Source: Clarkia xantiana subsp. parviflora
Lineage: Eukaryota; Streptophyta; Magnoliopsida; Myrtales; Onagraceae
NCBI GenBank assembly: GCA_036873135.1
Contig: JAPTYO010000002.1
Coordinates: forward strand, 50,648,204-50,712,203
Direction: 5' to 3'
DNA length: 64,000 nt
The notes under the pieces were generated by a model. That model worked only from the letters and a program-made list of their open reading frames with translations. It had not been told where the DNA came from and made no database searches. The first letter of the stretch is position 1; each line of letters opens with the position of its first letter. Positions 1 to 10,179 of the stretch are shown here, in pieces. Position numbers and translations under genes: made by a program.

Positions 1-2935
1 CCACGAGGTCTGTGGCAGAAGGCTCCGTGATCGGGGGATCGGACTCTGGAAGATTGGCCGCGGGAGGATCGGACTCTGGGAAGTCAGCCGGTGAAGGGTC
101 GATCATCGGGGGCTCAGTTGTCGGGAGTTCTGCACTAGGAGGTTCCACCGTGCCTTCAGCACCCGCAGCCCCCTCGGGGGTGTTGGCCCTGTCGCTCTCC
201 TCAAAAAGGTTGAAGTACCTCTCCGCGAAGGGGGCGAGGGTCTGAGACTTGGTGAAATCGATGGCACCACCATACTCCAGATGGAGCTCCTCAACAGCGT
301 TAAGCTGGGTGGTCTCCACCTGCGCCGTATAGAACTTCACTGCATCCAGTTGGAAAGCCTCGGAGCCCCGATAATCTTCCCGTCCCTTGGCCTCAGCCTC
401 GGCCAGCTTGGTGGGAAACTCAGCAAGTTCCCGCTCCATCTGTCGGGACCGATTGGCGAGAAGGACTTTCTCAGCCTCCAACCCACCTTGGCATCCTCGA
501 GGGCCTTCTTCTCAGCTTCCAGCCCCGTCTTGGCGTCCTCGAGGGCCTTCTTCTCGAGGACAAGCTTGTCCCGATCCTCCGCGCGCCCCTGCTGCTCTTC
601 CTGGAGCCTCTGCCGCTCCTGCTTCAACAGCCGCTCGAAGTCGTGGACCTGCCTCAGGAGGTCTCGAGTCTTCTGGTTAAGGAGGGCCTGCTCCTTAACC
701 AACTTCCCCTTCGACGACTCGGAGGCAGCCAGATCCTCCTTGAGCTTGGCCAAGACCTCGGGGGCCGCCTTGGCTCGCTCCTGCTCTAGGGCCTCCTCCA
801 AGGCCAGGACATACCCGAAACAGCGGTGTTAATCCGCTATTTCCTGCGAAGAAGAAGAGAAGAGGTCAGTACACGAAAATATTCTGCCTTATATATACTA
901 AGTGTAAAGACAGGAAACCTTACCTCCACGCGACGAACGGCCATGGCGCGAATATCCGCGTGGATGTCCTCTCGAGCCAAGGAGAGCGGGAGCTTCATAG
1001 ATGGTGGAACTGAGCCTGCCAGCAGGTGCAGACCCAGTTCCGTGGACACATCATCCCGACGCAGCGGGACCCCCCGCAACGACTCGATCGGAGTCCAAGG
1101 AGCCGCCGCCTGGTCGGGGGAGTAAAGCTGGTAGAAGTTCCCGTCTAAGGGGACAGGGGGAACGACGCCCTGAGTATCGGAGGTGCGGGCCTCCGAGCCG
1201 CCATGAGAACCTGCCGGCTCCTCGGGAGTCAGGCTCAAGACCGGCGACAGCTGCTGTGCCGGAGAAGACGGAGGCGGCCCTTCGGGAGTCGGCTCCGGCG
1301 GGGTCTGCCTCGCCCCCCGATGACGAATCAGGGGTTGGCCCCCGCTCGCCTCCTCAGAAGAGTGACAGACGTCCAGGTCAAGCACCCGACGGAACTGACC
1401 GTCCGTCGGGGCGTCTTCAGTCCCCGATCCTCCTGGGGCTGGAAGAGAAAGGAGGGGCTCTCCGACCTGGGCGTCGGAGGGTGGCACCTCCGCCGAAACT
1501 CCAGCTCCCGATTGACCTGCAGCTGGAGGACGAGAAGCTTCAGAAATAAAGTCAGGAAGTTGATCAGGATCCTTACACCAAATGACGCGACGGGAGAGGT
1601 ACTGGTCCTTCCCGTAATAATTGTAGTAACCCGCTTTGAGGATGCGGGGAGTTTCTCCTTGCAGGATGCGTTTGATCCCTTCGATCCTGGCTCCTTTATC
1701 GGAGGGGATTAACTCCTTAGGAATACGTCTCCTGTATAATCGAATTGCTAAGCGGAGCTGTTTACCTTCCTCGGGAGTCTTAGTGTTGAAGATCTGCTCC
1801 ATCTTCTCCACCCGGGCCCGCTTGATTTGCTCCGAGGTGGGAGGTGCCGATGAGGAGGCGGCCCTCTTTGAAGACTTTCTCTTCATTGCGGGGCGTGGGA
1901 CAGCATTAGTCTCCGCCTGCTTAAGCACGAGATTGGTCAGCAATGATACCTTCTTAGCTGTAAAGATGAAAACAAAAGTACAGTTAGAATATTACCCAAG
2001 GAACGAGGTTAGAAGGGCCGTCGAAGAGTTGACCCCCGGAGACGACATCAAGGAGACGGATCCCGGTCAGAACCAGGTCCCGCTTCCTGATGGAGTTGGC
2101 GTCGAGGGGAGCGAAAGAGTCCCCCCAACGATAAAGCTGGATGCAGTGGAGAATCTGGAAATCCTCCTCGGAGTAAGTGTGAAAGGCGGGAGCAAGGTCC
2201 GCCTAAACCTCCCATCGGGGCCATGGGATGGAGCTGTTTCGGATGAAGAAATAGCTCCTCTTCCAGCCACTGTTGTCGGGCCCCGAGTCAGTGATGAGCC
2301 CCCGACCCTTGGCGACCTTCCAGGTGTCACTATTCCAGCTGTACCGAGAAAGCTGCGCCTTGCTCCACTTAGGCATCCGAGGGTAGAAGGCGCAGACCCC
2401 GGCATCATTGCATTTCATCCCGTAGAAGGTTCGGAAGAGTCGGAGGCTGTAGGTCCACTGTTGGCGAAGGCAGAGGACAAGGAAAGCATTCCACACACGG
2501 ATGGCGTGGGGGGGAGAAAGTAGTCGGATGTGTTTTATAATATTCACACATCTCGACTAAGTTCCCGCAGAAGGGGAATCGGATCCCTGCCAATATTTGC
2601 CCGGTGGAGACAAATACCTCCCCTTCCCGGGGACGAGTGACCACAGGGTCATCCGGGACGCGAGGCCAATGAAAAGGGAAGCGAGGTTCCCAGGTGGAAG
2701 TAATGCACCCCTCCCGGAGAGCTGCATCATAGGCAGTGTCTGAAATCTCATTGCAAGCATAGTCGAACTTGAAGGGCTTCCTCCCCCCGGAACTGGACTC
2801 ACCGTCTGGAAAGTAATCAGAGCAAGAGAAGGCACAGTCGATTTCCACAAAAGTTCGGGTAAGTTAATTGAGATAAAAGGAAAAGCTATGCTAACAAGTC
2901 TCTTCGGAATCGAAGGAGGAAATCTTACCGGACAT
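1..2935 (-). pseudogene. Antisense gene of element F (Transposase_28-like, coiled-coil protein), 3' end outside window
   Basis: Read on the minus strand. The start codon is at 2935-2933, followed by only seven coding bases before a GTAAG donor at 2928; the acceptor is at 2806. Exon 2 gives an acidic, Ser-rich start, then the Transposase_28-like core (AGIRFPFCGNLVEMCEYY, later WTYSLRLFRTFYG and KRSYFFIRNSSIPWPRWEV). A short GT...AG interval near 1957-2003 leads to a basic Lys/Arg-rich exon (837-1943), and another near 843-927 leads to a long coiled coil (about 340-800) with an acidic Pro/Ser tail running off the window. Breaks: one extra C in the C-run near 2512 shifts frame, a TAG follows RWEV near 2203, and the coiled coil shifts frame near 478. 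Role unknown; the family is known only from its association with gypsy-type elements. Confidence 0.7.
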
Positions 2936-3080
2936 GTTGAATCGAAGAGGAAAGGATGATCTTGATGGTCGGAGATCCTGGTCGCCGGAGAGTTGATCAG
3001 AGATAGAAAGGAGAGCTCGAGCTTTTGAAAACACAGAGAATGAAACGGTAAAGGAGAACTGAATAGTGCCAAGATTTGGG

Positions 3081-3088
3081 GTTTTATA
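3081..3088 (-). promoter_or_regulatory. TATA box of the antisense gene of element F
   Basis: On the minus strand this reads TATAAAAC followed by CCC, about 145 bases before the ATG at 2935. The leader between them is pyrimidine-rich with no upstream ATG in a strong context. The related gene in element E has the same layout. This suggests transcription independent of the LTR. Confidence 0.5.
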
Positions 3089-3419
3089 GGATAGAGGATA
3101 GCCAAAGAGACTTTGCAATCTGAACCGTTGAAGATTAAACGCCTCAATCTGAATCGTCGAAGCACTAGAGATAAAACGGCTAGAAAGTGCTTTTTCAGAA
3201 AAAACAGGCACGGGTACCCAAACCGTCGCTTCGTCACCTGCTGCATTTGATAGTTGAGTGACCGAGAAATCTATTCGGATTCGGTGGTTATCCTCGAAAT
3301 ATCGGGGAATCTTGAAGAAGGAGATCTGCTTCAGAAGATTTTTCGTAAAATCAAAACCCTCCGATACCGATATCGTGAGGTCCGGAACTGGAAGACACGA
3401 CGAACTATAAGTCCCTCAT

Positions 3420-3433
3420 GTCTTGGGGGCAAA
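3420..3433 (+). other. Polypurine tract of element F
   Basis: The run TCTTGGGGGCAAA lies immediately before the TG of the 3' LTR at 3434. The same sequence precedes the LTR of element E at 30388. It is the expected primer site for plus-strand DNA synthesis. Confidence 0.8.
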
Positions 3434-4123
3434 TGATGGGTTTTGATATAGCCGTTAGGCCCATTAACGACGACTAAACGGCGAAGTAGGCCCACTGGGC
3501 CCCAAACGAGGCTTAGAAGACCAATGCGAGGGGTCCCGACAAGGTCGGTCCCGATATATGAGATGAACGCTCCCGATGTTATGCCTTTAGGTAGGCCCCG
3601 ATGATATGCTTTTTAGTAGTCCCCGATGTTATGCCTTATAGTAGGCCCCGATGATATGCCTTTAAGTAGGCCCCGATATTGAATCCCTGAGAAGATTGGC
3701 CCTGTCCCGATGACGAGGGGCCCCGAGCGGTGACCAAAGGAGATAACTCTGGAGTCCCCGACTTCCGTCGGGACTTGCCACCAGAGCACGAGGCCGAGAA
3801 ATACGCCCACTATCGACATAGTGGGGAAGTGGCCGGAAAAGACGGAACGTGGGTTACTGGCCGAGATAAGCGGAACGTGGCAGTTATCCCAACAGGTAAC
3901 TGAGGTAACCCCTCCCCTATATAAAGGAAGGAGTTACCTCAGGATTGATACGTTCACATACTTACATACTGATACTTGCTTGCCTGCATCGAGATACTCA
4001 TTTAAGCATCGGAGAGGGATTCTGGGTCACCGCCCGGTCTATCCCCTTCTTGCAGGATTGCTTGGAGCGAAGGAGTTTGGACTTCCGTCAAGAACGTACC
4101 GGAGTTCCAACCGTGATCCAACA
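3434..4123 (+). repeat. 3' LTR of element F
   Basis: 690 bases, starting TGATGGG and ending GATCCAACA. It contains a TATA box (3919-3926) inside an inverted repeat, the core TTTAAGCATCGGAGAGGG at 4001-4018, and a Cys-poor unrecognised GC-rich U5. About four tandem copies of a roughly 32-base unit (CCCGATGATATGCC type) lie at 3570-3680; the LTRs of E and G have about one. Confidence 0.9.
3900..3942 (+). promoter_or_regulatory. TATA box in the centre of an inverted repeat, LTR of F
   Basis: CTGAGGTAAC (3900-3909) and GTTACCTCAG (3933-3942) are perfect reverse complements. TATATAAA (3919-3926) lies between them, and the inner flanks (CCTCCCC and GGAAGGAG) partly pair. The LTRs of E and G have the same layout with changed arm sequence. 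Confidence 0.7.
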
Positions 4124-4763
4124 TAAGTGAATGTTTATTTCAGTCACAACTTTTCATATGATTCGATTATAGTACCTCAACTTTATTACATCGCCTTATA
4201 TTAGATTTGTAATTACTTAATTATCAGTTTTATTTGGCCAAATTTTTTTTTTATCAGTTTTATCAAAAAAAAAAAAAAAACTATCTTACATAAATGAATC
4301 CAGCCCAATATTTTTTAAGTTTATTTTTACGTTATATTATTTTAAGCATAATAATGTAAAGTAATCATTTTCTAACGAAATCTTATCAAACTATAAATGT
4401 AAATAATTTTTTCAAACAAATCTTTATTACTACTATGATCAATTAATAAAAATAAGTATATTATTTTTATTATGATATAAATTCAAAGACATCTTATATT
4501 TAGCATGAAGTATTTACTAATGTGATACTTTACGAATATATTATAAATTTTTTAATAATAATATTTTTCTTAATATAATTAGGAATGTTTAATACACTTG
4601 GTTCAATTATATAATAAATTACAGACTAAACTTTTGTCTATACTAGTAATAAAAATATATAAAAAACACTTATATATTATAGTATAATGAATGAACATAT
4701 CTCTTTATTATTTTTCTACTTAATCTATATCAGTGTTTTATTGAGCCTATAGAAAGTACTATT
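4124..4763. other. AT-rich spacer without recognisable gene
   Basis: About 640 bases of AT-rich DNA between the LTR of F and element A, with poly-A and poly-T runs near 4240-4280. I see no coding potential, terminal repeats or RNA gene. It is probably old host DNA or degraded transposon; its last five bases are the CTATT target duplication of element A. Confidence 0.6.
4759..4763. repeat. Target site duplication of element A (left copy)
   Basis: CTATT here is repeated exactly at 16085-16089, directly after the right LTR. A five-base duplication is the usual product of gypsy integrase. Confidence 0.9.
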
Positions 4764-4924
4764 TGTTGGATCACGCTACCAATTGGTTCGGGTCGGGCGT
4801 AAACCAATCGGTCGGTATCCGATAGAAATGTATGAACCTGTAAAAATATCCGTCTTTGGAGTGTGATTCCCTTCGTAGGAATGATTTCCGCTTTGGCGAT
4901 CCACCTAAAGACGTTGGGATATTA

Positions 4925-5160
4925 TCTTCATTCCGATATTCCACCTAAAGACGTCGAAGGTGATCCTTGTTCTGATGTTCCACCTAAAGACGCCGAAGGT
5001 AATCCTTGCTCTGATATTCCACCTAAAGACGTCGAGGGTAGTCCTTGCTCTAATATTCCACCTAAAGATGACGAAGTTAGTCCTTGCTCCGATATTCCAC
5101 CTAAAGACGTCAAAGGTAGTCCTTGCTCCGATGTTCCACCTAAAGACGTCGAGTGAGAGG
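4925..5160. repeat. 39-base minisatellite in the LTR of element A
   Basis: About six copies of a unit containing CCACCTAAAGACGTCGAAGG. Because 39 is a multiple of three, one plus-strand frame is open and reads as a 13-residue repeat of the IPPKDVEGDPCSD type. The same array lies in the right LTR (about 15258-15480). Translation is unlikely, since this is U5 of a minus-strand element. Confidence 0.85.
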
Positions 5161-5339
5161 GTTGTCCTCGTTCTCCTATCTCCGATCTCCGTTATGCTCC
5201 GAGTACCTGCAAATGGACTACCGAGCACCAAAGGGGGGGGGTGCTCGGTGAGCCCACTCCGATGCCTAAATAAGTATATGCTCTAGAGAGAGAAAGTCTA
5301 GAGAGAAGGGAGAGCAAAATGCTTGTTCAAATGAAATGG

Positions 5340-5365
5340 CAAGAGTCCTATTTATAGGGCTCTTG
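5340..5365 (-). promoter_or_regulatory. Palindromic TATA region of the left LTR of A
   Basis: Arms CAAGAG and CTCTTG enclose TCC, TATTTATA and GGG, so the whole 26 bases read nearly the same on both strands. On the minus strand the box is TATAAATA. The right LTR has the same sequence at 15685-15710. Confidence 0.75.
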
Positions 5366-5680
5366 GACCATTAGTCAACTAATCGCAAAATTAGTCCGTT
5401 AATCATGCGTTTAACTAAGATAAGTAAGGATTAGGCCAAGCTAAGCATCAGAGGTGTGGGGAACGATTTTGGTAGTTCGGGGTATGCGCGGCCCGAGGGG
5501 GAGACCCCCGGGCCGAAAATGTTCGGTTAGGGGGTGTTCCTAGCCGAACTTTGTCTCGTGGGTCTTTGGCGGTGATTTTCTCTAAGTTCGGGTTTTTTCG
5601 TGTGTCGGTCTAAGACCTTTTTGGGTCCGAATGGTGAGTAAGCCGGGTCGAAACGGGTCTAAGTTGGTGTATATCCATCA

Positions 5681-5696
5681 TTTGCCCCCGAGTCAA
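5681..5696 (-). other. Polypurine tract of element A
   Basis: On the minus strand this reads TTGACTCGGGGGCAAA and abuts the TGATGG start of the 3' LTR. It resembles the tracts of F and E (CTTGGGGGCAAA). Confidence 0.8.
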
Positions 5697-7764
5697 GTAA
5701 TGGCGTAACCCTTTTCTTGACTCTATTTTTAGACGGCATAGACACTCAACTTGGAGCCGTTCGATACGGGTTACCTCATTCGGTGCTTTCCATGTTGATA
5801 TTTTCGTCGATCCTTGTCTTCGTCCTTCCTGTCTTATGAGATTGTCATATTTGGAAACGTTAGTACGGATATAGAACTGTATGTGATATTTTCATGTATA
5901 TACCCCCTTTAAATTGTCATGCGGAAAATTTTCCGAATCATGAGATTTTTCCTTTGGTCCGATTTTTATGACATGTATAAGATGACATGATGATATTTTG
6001 AATAGATATGTTACCTCCATGCCTTAGCATTTGAATTTTACCATGTGTTGGAAATGTGTGGTTGTGAATTAATCACCATAAAAAACTATCAATCCTCATT
6101 TTTATACCCCCACCCACCATTTTTGTCCTCATTCTCCTCATTGTACTATCCCACCTTCTCTCTTCTTCTTCTCCAACCTACCATACCTCTCCACATCTCC
6201 TCTTCTTCCGTCACTATTTCTCTTCCATTTTTCCATTCTTGCAAGACACTCCATGAAGCTAACATTAGAGGTTGGCGTGCTTTGATTTAGAGCTCGGTCT
6301 TGTTTTAGCTTGGGTGGAGCAACACAAAGGGTGGAGAGTTCCGGCGGCTTGGAGGTGCTCGACGGCGGCGGCAGGTCGACCACCGGTGGCACGTCGGAGG
6401 GTGGGTGGTGGGTCGGTGGGGGAGGGCAGTTCGTGGTGGGGCCGGTGGAGCGTTAGCGGGTCGGGTTCGGCGGGGCTTGTCGGGAGGAGCGCGCGGGTCG
6501 GGTTCGCGCGGGGTGGGTTGATTATTGGCTTCTTGCCCTACATTTCCGAGGTTCGATTTCGTGAATTCTTCCGATATTTTTCCTTGTATGACTTTCGATT
6601 TGATGATTGTTGGTAATGCCTTGCTTTGATACGTGCTTGTTGAATACCCTATCGTGTATTGTGTTGGTCTTGGAAAAATATTTCGAAGCAACAAAATGAC
6701 TAGACCCCCCCTTTTTTGACTTAGAACATTCTTGCGGAAAAGTTGATGGTATCCCCCTTTTTAGACTTTGAAAAAAAAAATCGATGGAAAATGTAATTAT
6801 ACCCCGTTTTTTGGCCCTTGAAGAATTTTTCGATAGTAAACGTGATGGGACCATCCTATTTAGGCTTAGAAATGTTTTTGGTGGAAAATGTGATGGTATC
6901 CCACCTATTTAGTCTGAGAAATTTTTTTGCGGAAAATTGGCCGATACTCCCCTTTTTGGTCCTCGAAATTTTTTTTCGATGGAAAATGTAATGATACCAC
7001 CCTATTTGAACTAAGGAAGGCTTTTGATGGAAAATGTGATGGTATCCCACCTATTTGGGCTTAGAAATTTTTTTTCGGAAAATTGGCCGATACTCCCCTT
7101 TTTGGTCCTCGAAAAAAAAAATTCGATGGAAAATGTGATGATACCACCCTATTTGGGCTTAGAAAAATTCAGATACTCCCTTTTTGGTCCTCGAAAAAAA
7201 AATTTCGGTGGAAAATGTAATGATACCACCCTATTTGAACTTAGGAAGGCTTTTGATGGAAAATGTGATGGTATCTCATCTACTTGGTCTTAGAAAAAAA
7301 ATTTGCGGAAAATTGGCCGATACCCTCCTTTTTAACCTTCGAAAAAAAAATTTCGATGGAAAATGTGATGATACTACCCTTTTTATACTTAGAGAAATTT
7401 TTAGGCGAGGTAGTGATTATACCCCCTTTTAACGTCGGAAAATTTTCCGAGGCGAGGTAGCGGTGCTACCCCCCTTTTTGGTGTTTCGTTGCGTCCTCGT
7501 GTGACGTCTTGTTGGAAGTTCTCAACTTCGAGAATATTTGGCTACTCTCCTTTTATAATGCGTTGCACACTTGTGTAACGTCTTATTTGGAAAAGTTCTA
7601 GGCGGAGAATTTGGAATTCTCCCATCTTTTTCGTTGTACCGTATCATTGGTTTATATCGTTGACTTATTGGTGTTATGTAGTTGTTGATGGTATTTTGTT
7701 TCTAGTTGCAGGTTAATTCGGGCTATTCTTCGTTCGTCGCCTGTGATTAAGGATCGCGTTCATC
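5697..7764 (+). promoter_or_regulatory. Promoter and leader of the antisense gene in element A
   Basis: Non-coding on both strands. A TATA-like TTTATAC at 6101-6107 is followed by a pyrimidine-rich stretch (6115-6250) and a GC-rich leader rich in CGG triplets (6330-6520). Tandem repeats fill 6680-7480. A candidate leader intron ends at TTGCAG about 50 bases before the ATG at 7765. Elements B and C have the same order (TATA, pyrimidine tract, GC-rich leader, AG just before ATG). Confidence 0.5.
6680..7480. repeat. Imperfect tandem repeats in the leader of the A antisense gene
   Basis: Units of about 70-80 bases with the shared phrases TGGAAAATGTGATGGTATCC, CCACCTATTTG and CGGAAAATTGGCCGATACTC alternate in a higher-order pattern and contain many A or T runs. 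No protein family is recognised in any frame. Confidence 0.7.
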
Positions 7765-10179
7765 ATGCCAAAGCTTCGCAAGTCTACTCTTTGCCCCCTC
7801 ATATCATCCTCTTCGGACGAAGAGGATGTTACCTTGAAGTCTAGTCGTTTGCCCGTTTCCGGTTTAGCCGATATGCCTGATGATGATTTGCATGTTGGTG
7901 TGGGTTCTAATGTGTCATCTTACTCGGATTCTGATGCCCCCGTGGCCGAATTTTTAAGGAACTATCTTAAGCTTTCCACATATAGGAGTCCTATTAAGAT
8001 GGCTGGTTTGCAGTTCGAGGACATGCCTTGTTATCCGTACGATTCGCTTCCTGAGGGTTTGCCGCTTGGATGTGTGACTCTTCCTCCGCAAGGGTGGTCT
8101 GTTGTGTACCCTAGTCAGTTCAAGGCAGGGCTTCGTTTTCCGTATTGTGCCGCCTTGTGTGACCTTTGTCGATATTATGGAATATCTCCTCTCGAATTAG
8201 TGCCTAGCGCTCATCTTGCTTGGGTGGGGTTTCGCGTCTTGTGTCATAGGAATTCTTGGGCGTATTCTCTTACTTTGTTCCGACATGTACTCCTTTGTGT
8301 GCCGCTTTCCATCCATGGATGCCGGTGGGTTTCGCTCGTTAGGTTTTATTGACCATAGGTGAGATAACCGTTATAGGTTTGTTGTTGGTAGTGAGGTTTC
8401 TCGTGGGGTGTGGGCTAAGCAGTATTTTTTCATTTTCGACCGTCATACTTCCTGGAGTCTGCGTAGTAGGGGTCATGCAGACATGCCTCCTTGCTTTGAA
8501 GAGTTGTCACCCTCTGATTGTGAGGCCTTGGCGGCTATTTTTTGTTCTCATTGAGATCGTTCATATAAGACCGTTAAGGCTGTGACTGACGAGGAGTTGT
8601 ATGCGACGGAGATATGTGCTACCTCTCCCTTGGTATGTTAATGATGTTCTACATGGTTGTGTTTCTTTTCGTGTTGGTGGGTTCTATGATAAGGCTACTT
8701 CTTTTCAGGGGGTTGGACCTGTAGACGAGCTTGTTGACGATGGGAGGAGGACTCCTCCCTATGCGTCTCCGGGATCTTCTAGAGTTACTCGCGCTAGTCG
8801 TAGTGTTGTTGGTATGTGGGTTTTGTTGTTTCTCGATTCTTCATGGCTTATGTATACATGTCCTTTCTAACGGTTTACTCTTTTTTGGTGTTGTCAGGTG
8901 CCTCGCAGAAAGCGGAGTCTTCTCGTCCTCCTATGAAGAAGTCCGACTTCGAGATTAGGTCTTCTGATGCTTCTCTTCGCAAGAGGAAGACTGTATTGGC
9001 CATCCCGAGCTTGAGAGCGCCTTTCTGTAATAGAGGAAAGGCTACTGAGCCTTCTCCTAAGGTTACCCATGACAGGGGCAAGGCTCCCGATTCAGGCGTT
9101 GTCGAGGGGGTGTTGGCCGATGGGTTTGTGGCCGATGATGATGTTGATATGGACGAGGTTCTTCCGACCGTTACCTCTCCCGGTATGTAGATGCTTCTAG
9201 TTGTTGTATTTGTTCATGGTTATCATGTATTGTCTTTATTGAGGTGTTTGCATTATGTAGGTATGGCTAGTCTTCCTCCCGTGGCCGTTGAAGAGCTCGT
9301 TAGTCCCTCTGAATGCGACATTCGTGGCATGACGTGGCATCCGATGGTTTCGACCCGCGACTTCCACTTTCCTAAAGGTTGCTCATTGTCTGCTCCCGAT
9401 GTTGGCATTAGGGTGTTTAATGCCATGATTCCTCCCTCCGATCGACTGCCTATGCCCTCTGATTCCGCTGAGATGGAGACCGCCCTTCAGGGGATGTTGT
9501 CCGAGTATATTCCAGTAAGTGTAGATGGGTTTTCTTCCTCGTTCTGTTATTGGCATATCCGTTTGACGTCTATGTTGTTGCTTTTCAGGCTACCGCCCAC
9601 ATAATGAATCTGTCGTTCTTTGCCCTCAATGCGACACGCAAAAGGGATGCTGCTCGTGCTCGGTTGGAGAAGGCCGATGCTACTCTGGCGGAGCACAAGG
9701 CGAATGTGCGGACCTTAGGTGTCAAAGTTGAGAATCTGAAGCTGTCCGAGTCGGAGAAGATGAAGCAAATATCTGATCTCGAGGAGCGCCTCTCGCAACT
9801 GAGGGTTGAGTATGACGCGAAATTTATCGTTGCGAGGGATGCTGCCCTTGCGAAGGCACAGGTGGAGGCTGTGGCCAAGTATAAGGCGTCGGAAGCCTTT
9901 ATTGATGATGCTCAACAGGCGAAATCCGAGATGTTGATGCAATATGGACATGAGCTGGTACGTACTATTTATGAGCATTGTCCCGATTTCCCCGTTGCGA
10001 AGCTAGGTGATCTTGAGTGCCTTGGGAAGCACTCTTCCTGTCTAGAGGGTGAGTGTGCCGGGGACATGGCCGTTGGCGATGAGGCGGAGGGCTCGACTCC
10101 TGCCCTTGATGGTACTGGGATTGTGGTTTCCGATGATGAGGGAGGTGGCGCTGGGGATCCTCCGACTGGTCATATCTGA
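7765..10179 (+). pseudogene. Antisense gene of element A (Transposase_28-like domain, middle domain, coiled coil)
   Basis: Starts at ATG 7765. Exon 1 gives an acidic Ser-rich head, then the Transposase_28-like core (AGLRFPYCAALCDLCRYYG, WVGFRVLCHRNSWAYSLTLF). The frame shifts near 8310, and TGA codons at 8360-8362 and 8552-8554 interrupt the continuation (WAKQYFFIFDRHTSW). GT...AG introns are seen at 8812-8897, 9183-9260 and 9515-9588; the first intron (donor 8633) has lost a clear AG. Exon 4 holds the middle domain (CSLSAPDVGIRVFNAMIPPSD); the last exon (9589-10179) holds a coiled coil, the motif YKASEAF and an acidic tail. The gene is clearly broken in its first exon. Function unknown. Confidence 0.75.

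Larger units (their letters stand above)
1..4123 (+). mobile_element. Element F: 3' part of a Tat-like Ty3/gypsy LTR retrotransposon
   Basis: The window opens inside this element. Visible parts are an antisense gene (minus strand), a polypurine tract ending at 3433 and the 3' LTR at 3434-4123. Orientation is plus because the G-rich tract lies directly before the TG of the LTR. The LTR matches those at 30388-31084 and 60070-60727, so F, E and G are one family. Gag and pol, if present, lie left of the window. The five bases after the LTR (TAAGT, 4124-4128) would be one copy of the target duplication; the other copy is outside. Confidence 0.85.
4764..5680 (-). repeat. 3' LTR of element A
   Basis: 917 bases, TGTTGGATCA to ATATCCATCA in plus reading. 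It holds a 39-base tandem repeat, a G-loop hairpin (arms CCGAGCACC at 5221-5229 and GGTGCTCGG at 5240-5248), the core ATTTAGGCATCGGAGTGGG on the minus strand (5253-5271), and a palindromic TATA region at 5340-5365. It is near-identical to the right LTR apart from fewer hairpin units near 5521-5550 and a short deletion near 5320. Confidence 0.92.

Noticed and set aside
281..1549. Plus-strand open frames opposite the antisense gene of F
   Set aside because: Ser/Arg/Pro-rich shadows of the coiled-coil and basic exons on the minus strand. The minus frames align with element E; these do not.
2557..3246. 229-residue minus-strand frame across the start of the F antisense gene
   Set aside because: It runs through TATA box, leader, tiny exon and intron in a frame different from the aligned protein.
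4925..5160. Repetitive cell-wall-like protein gene
   Set aside because: The 13-residue repeat frame lies inside an LTR, has no signal peptide or stop-start context, and recurs only because the LTR is duplicated.
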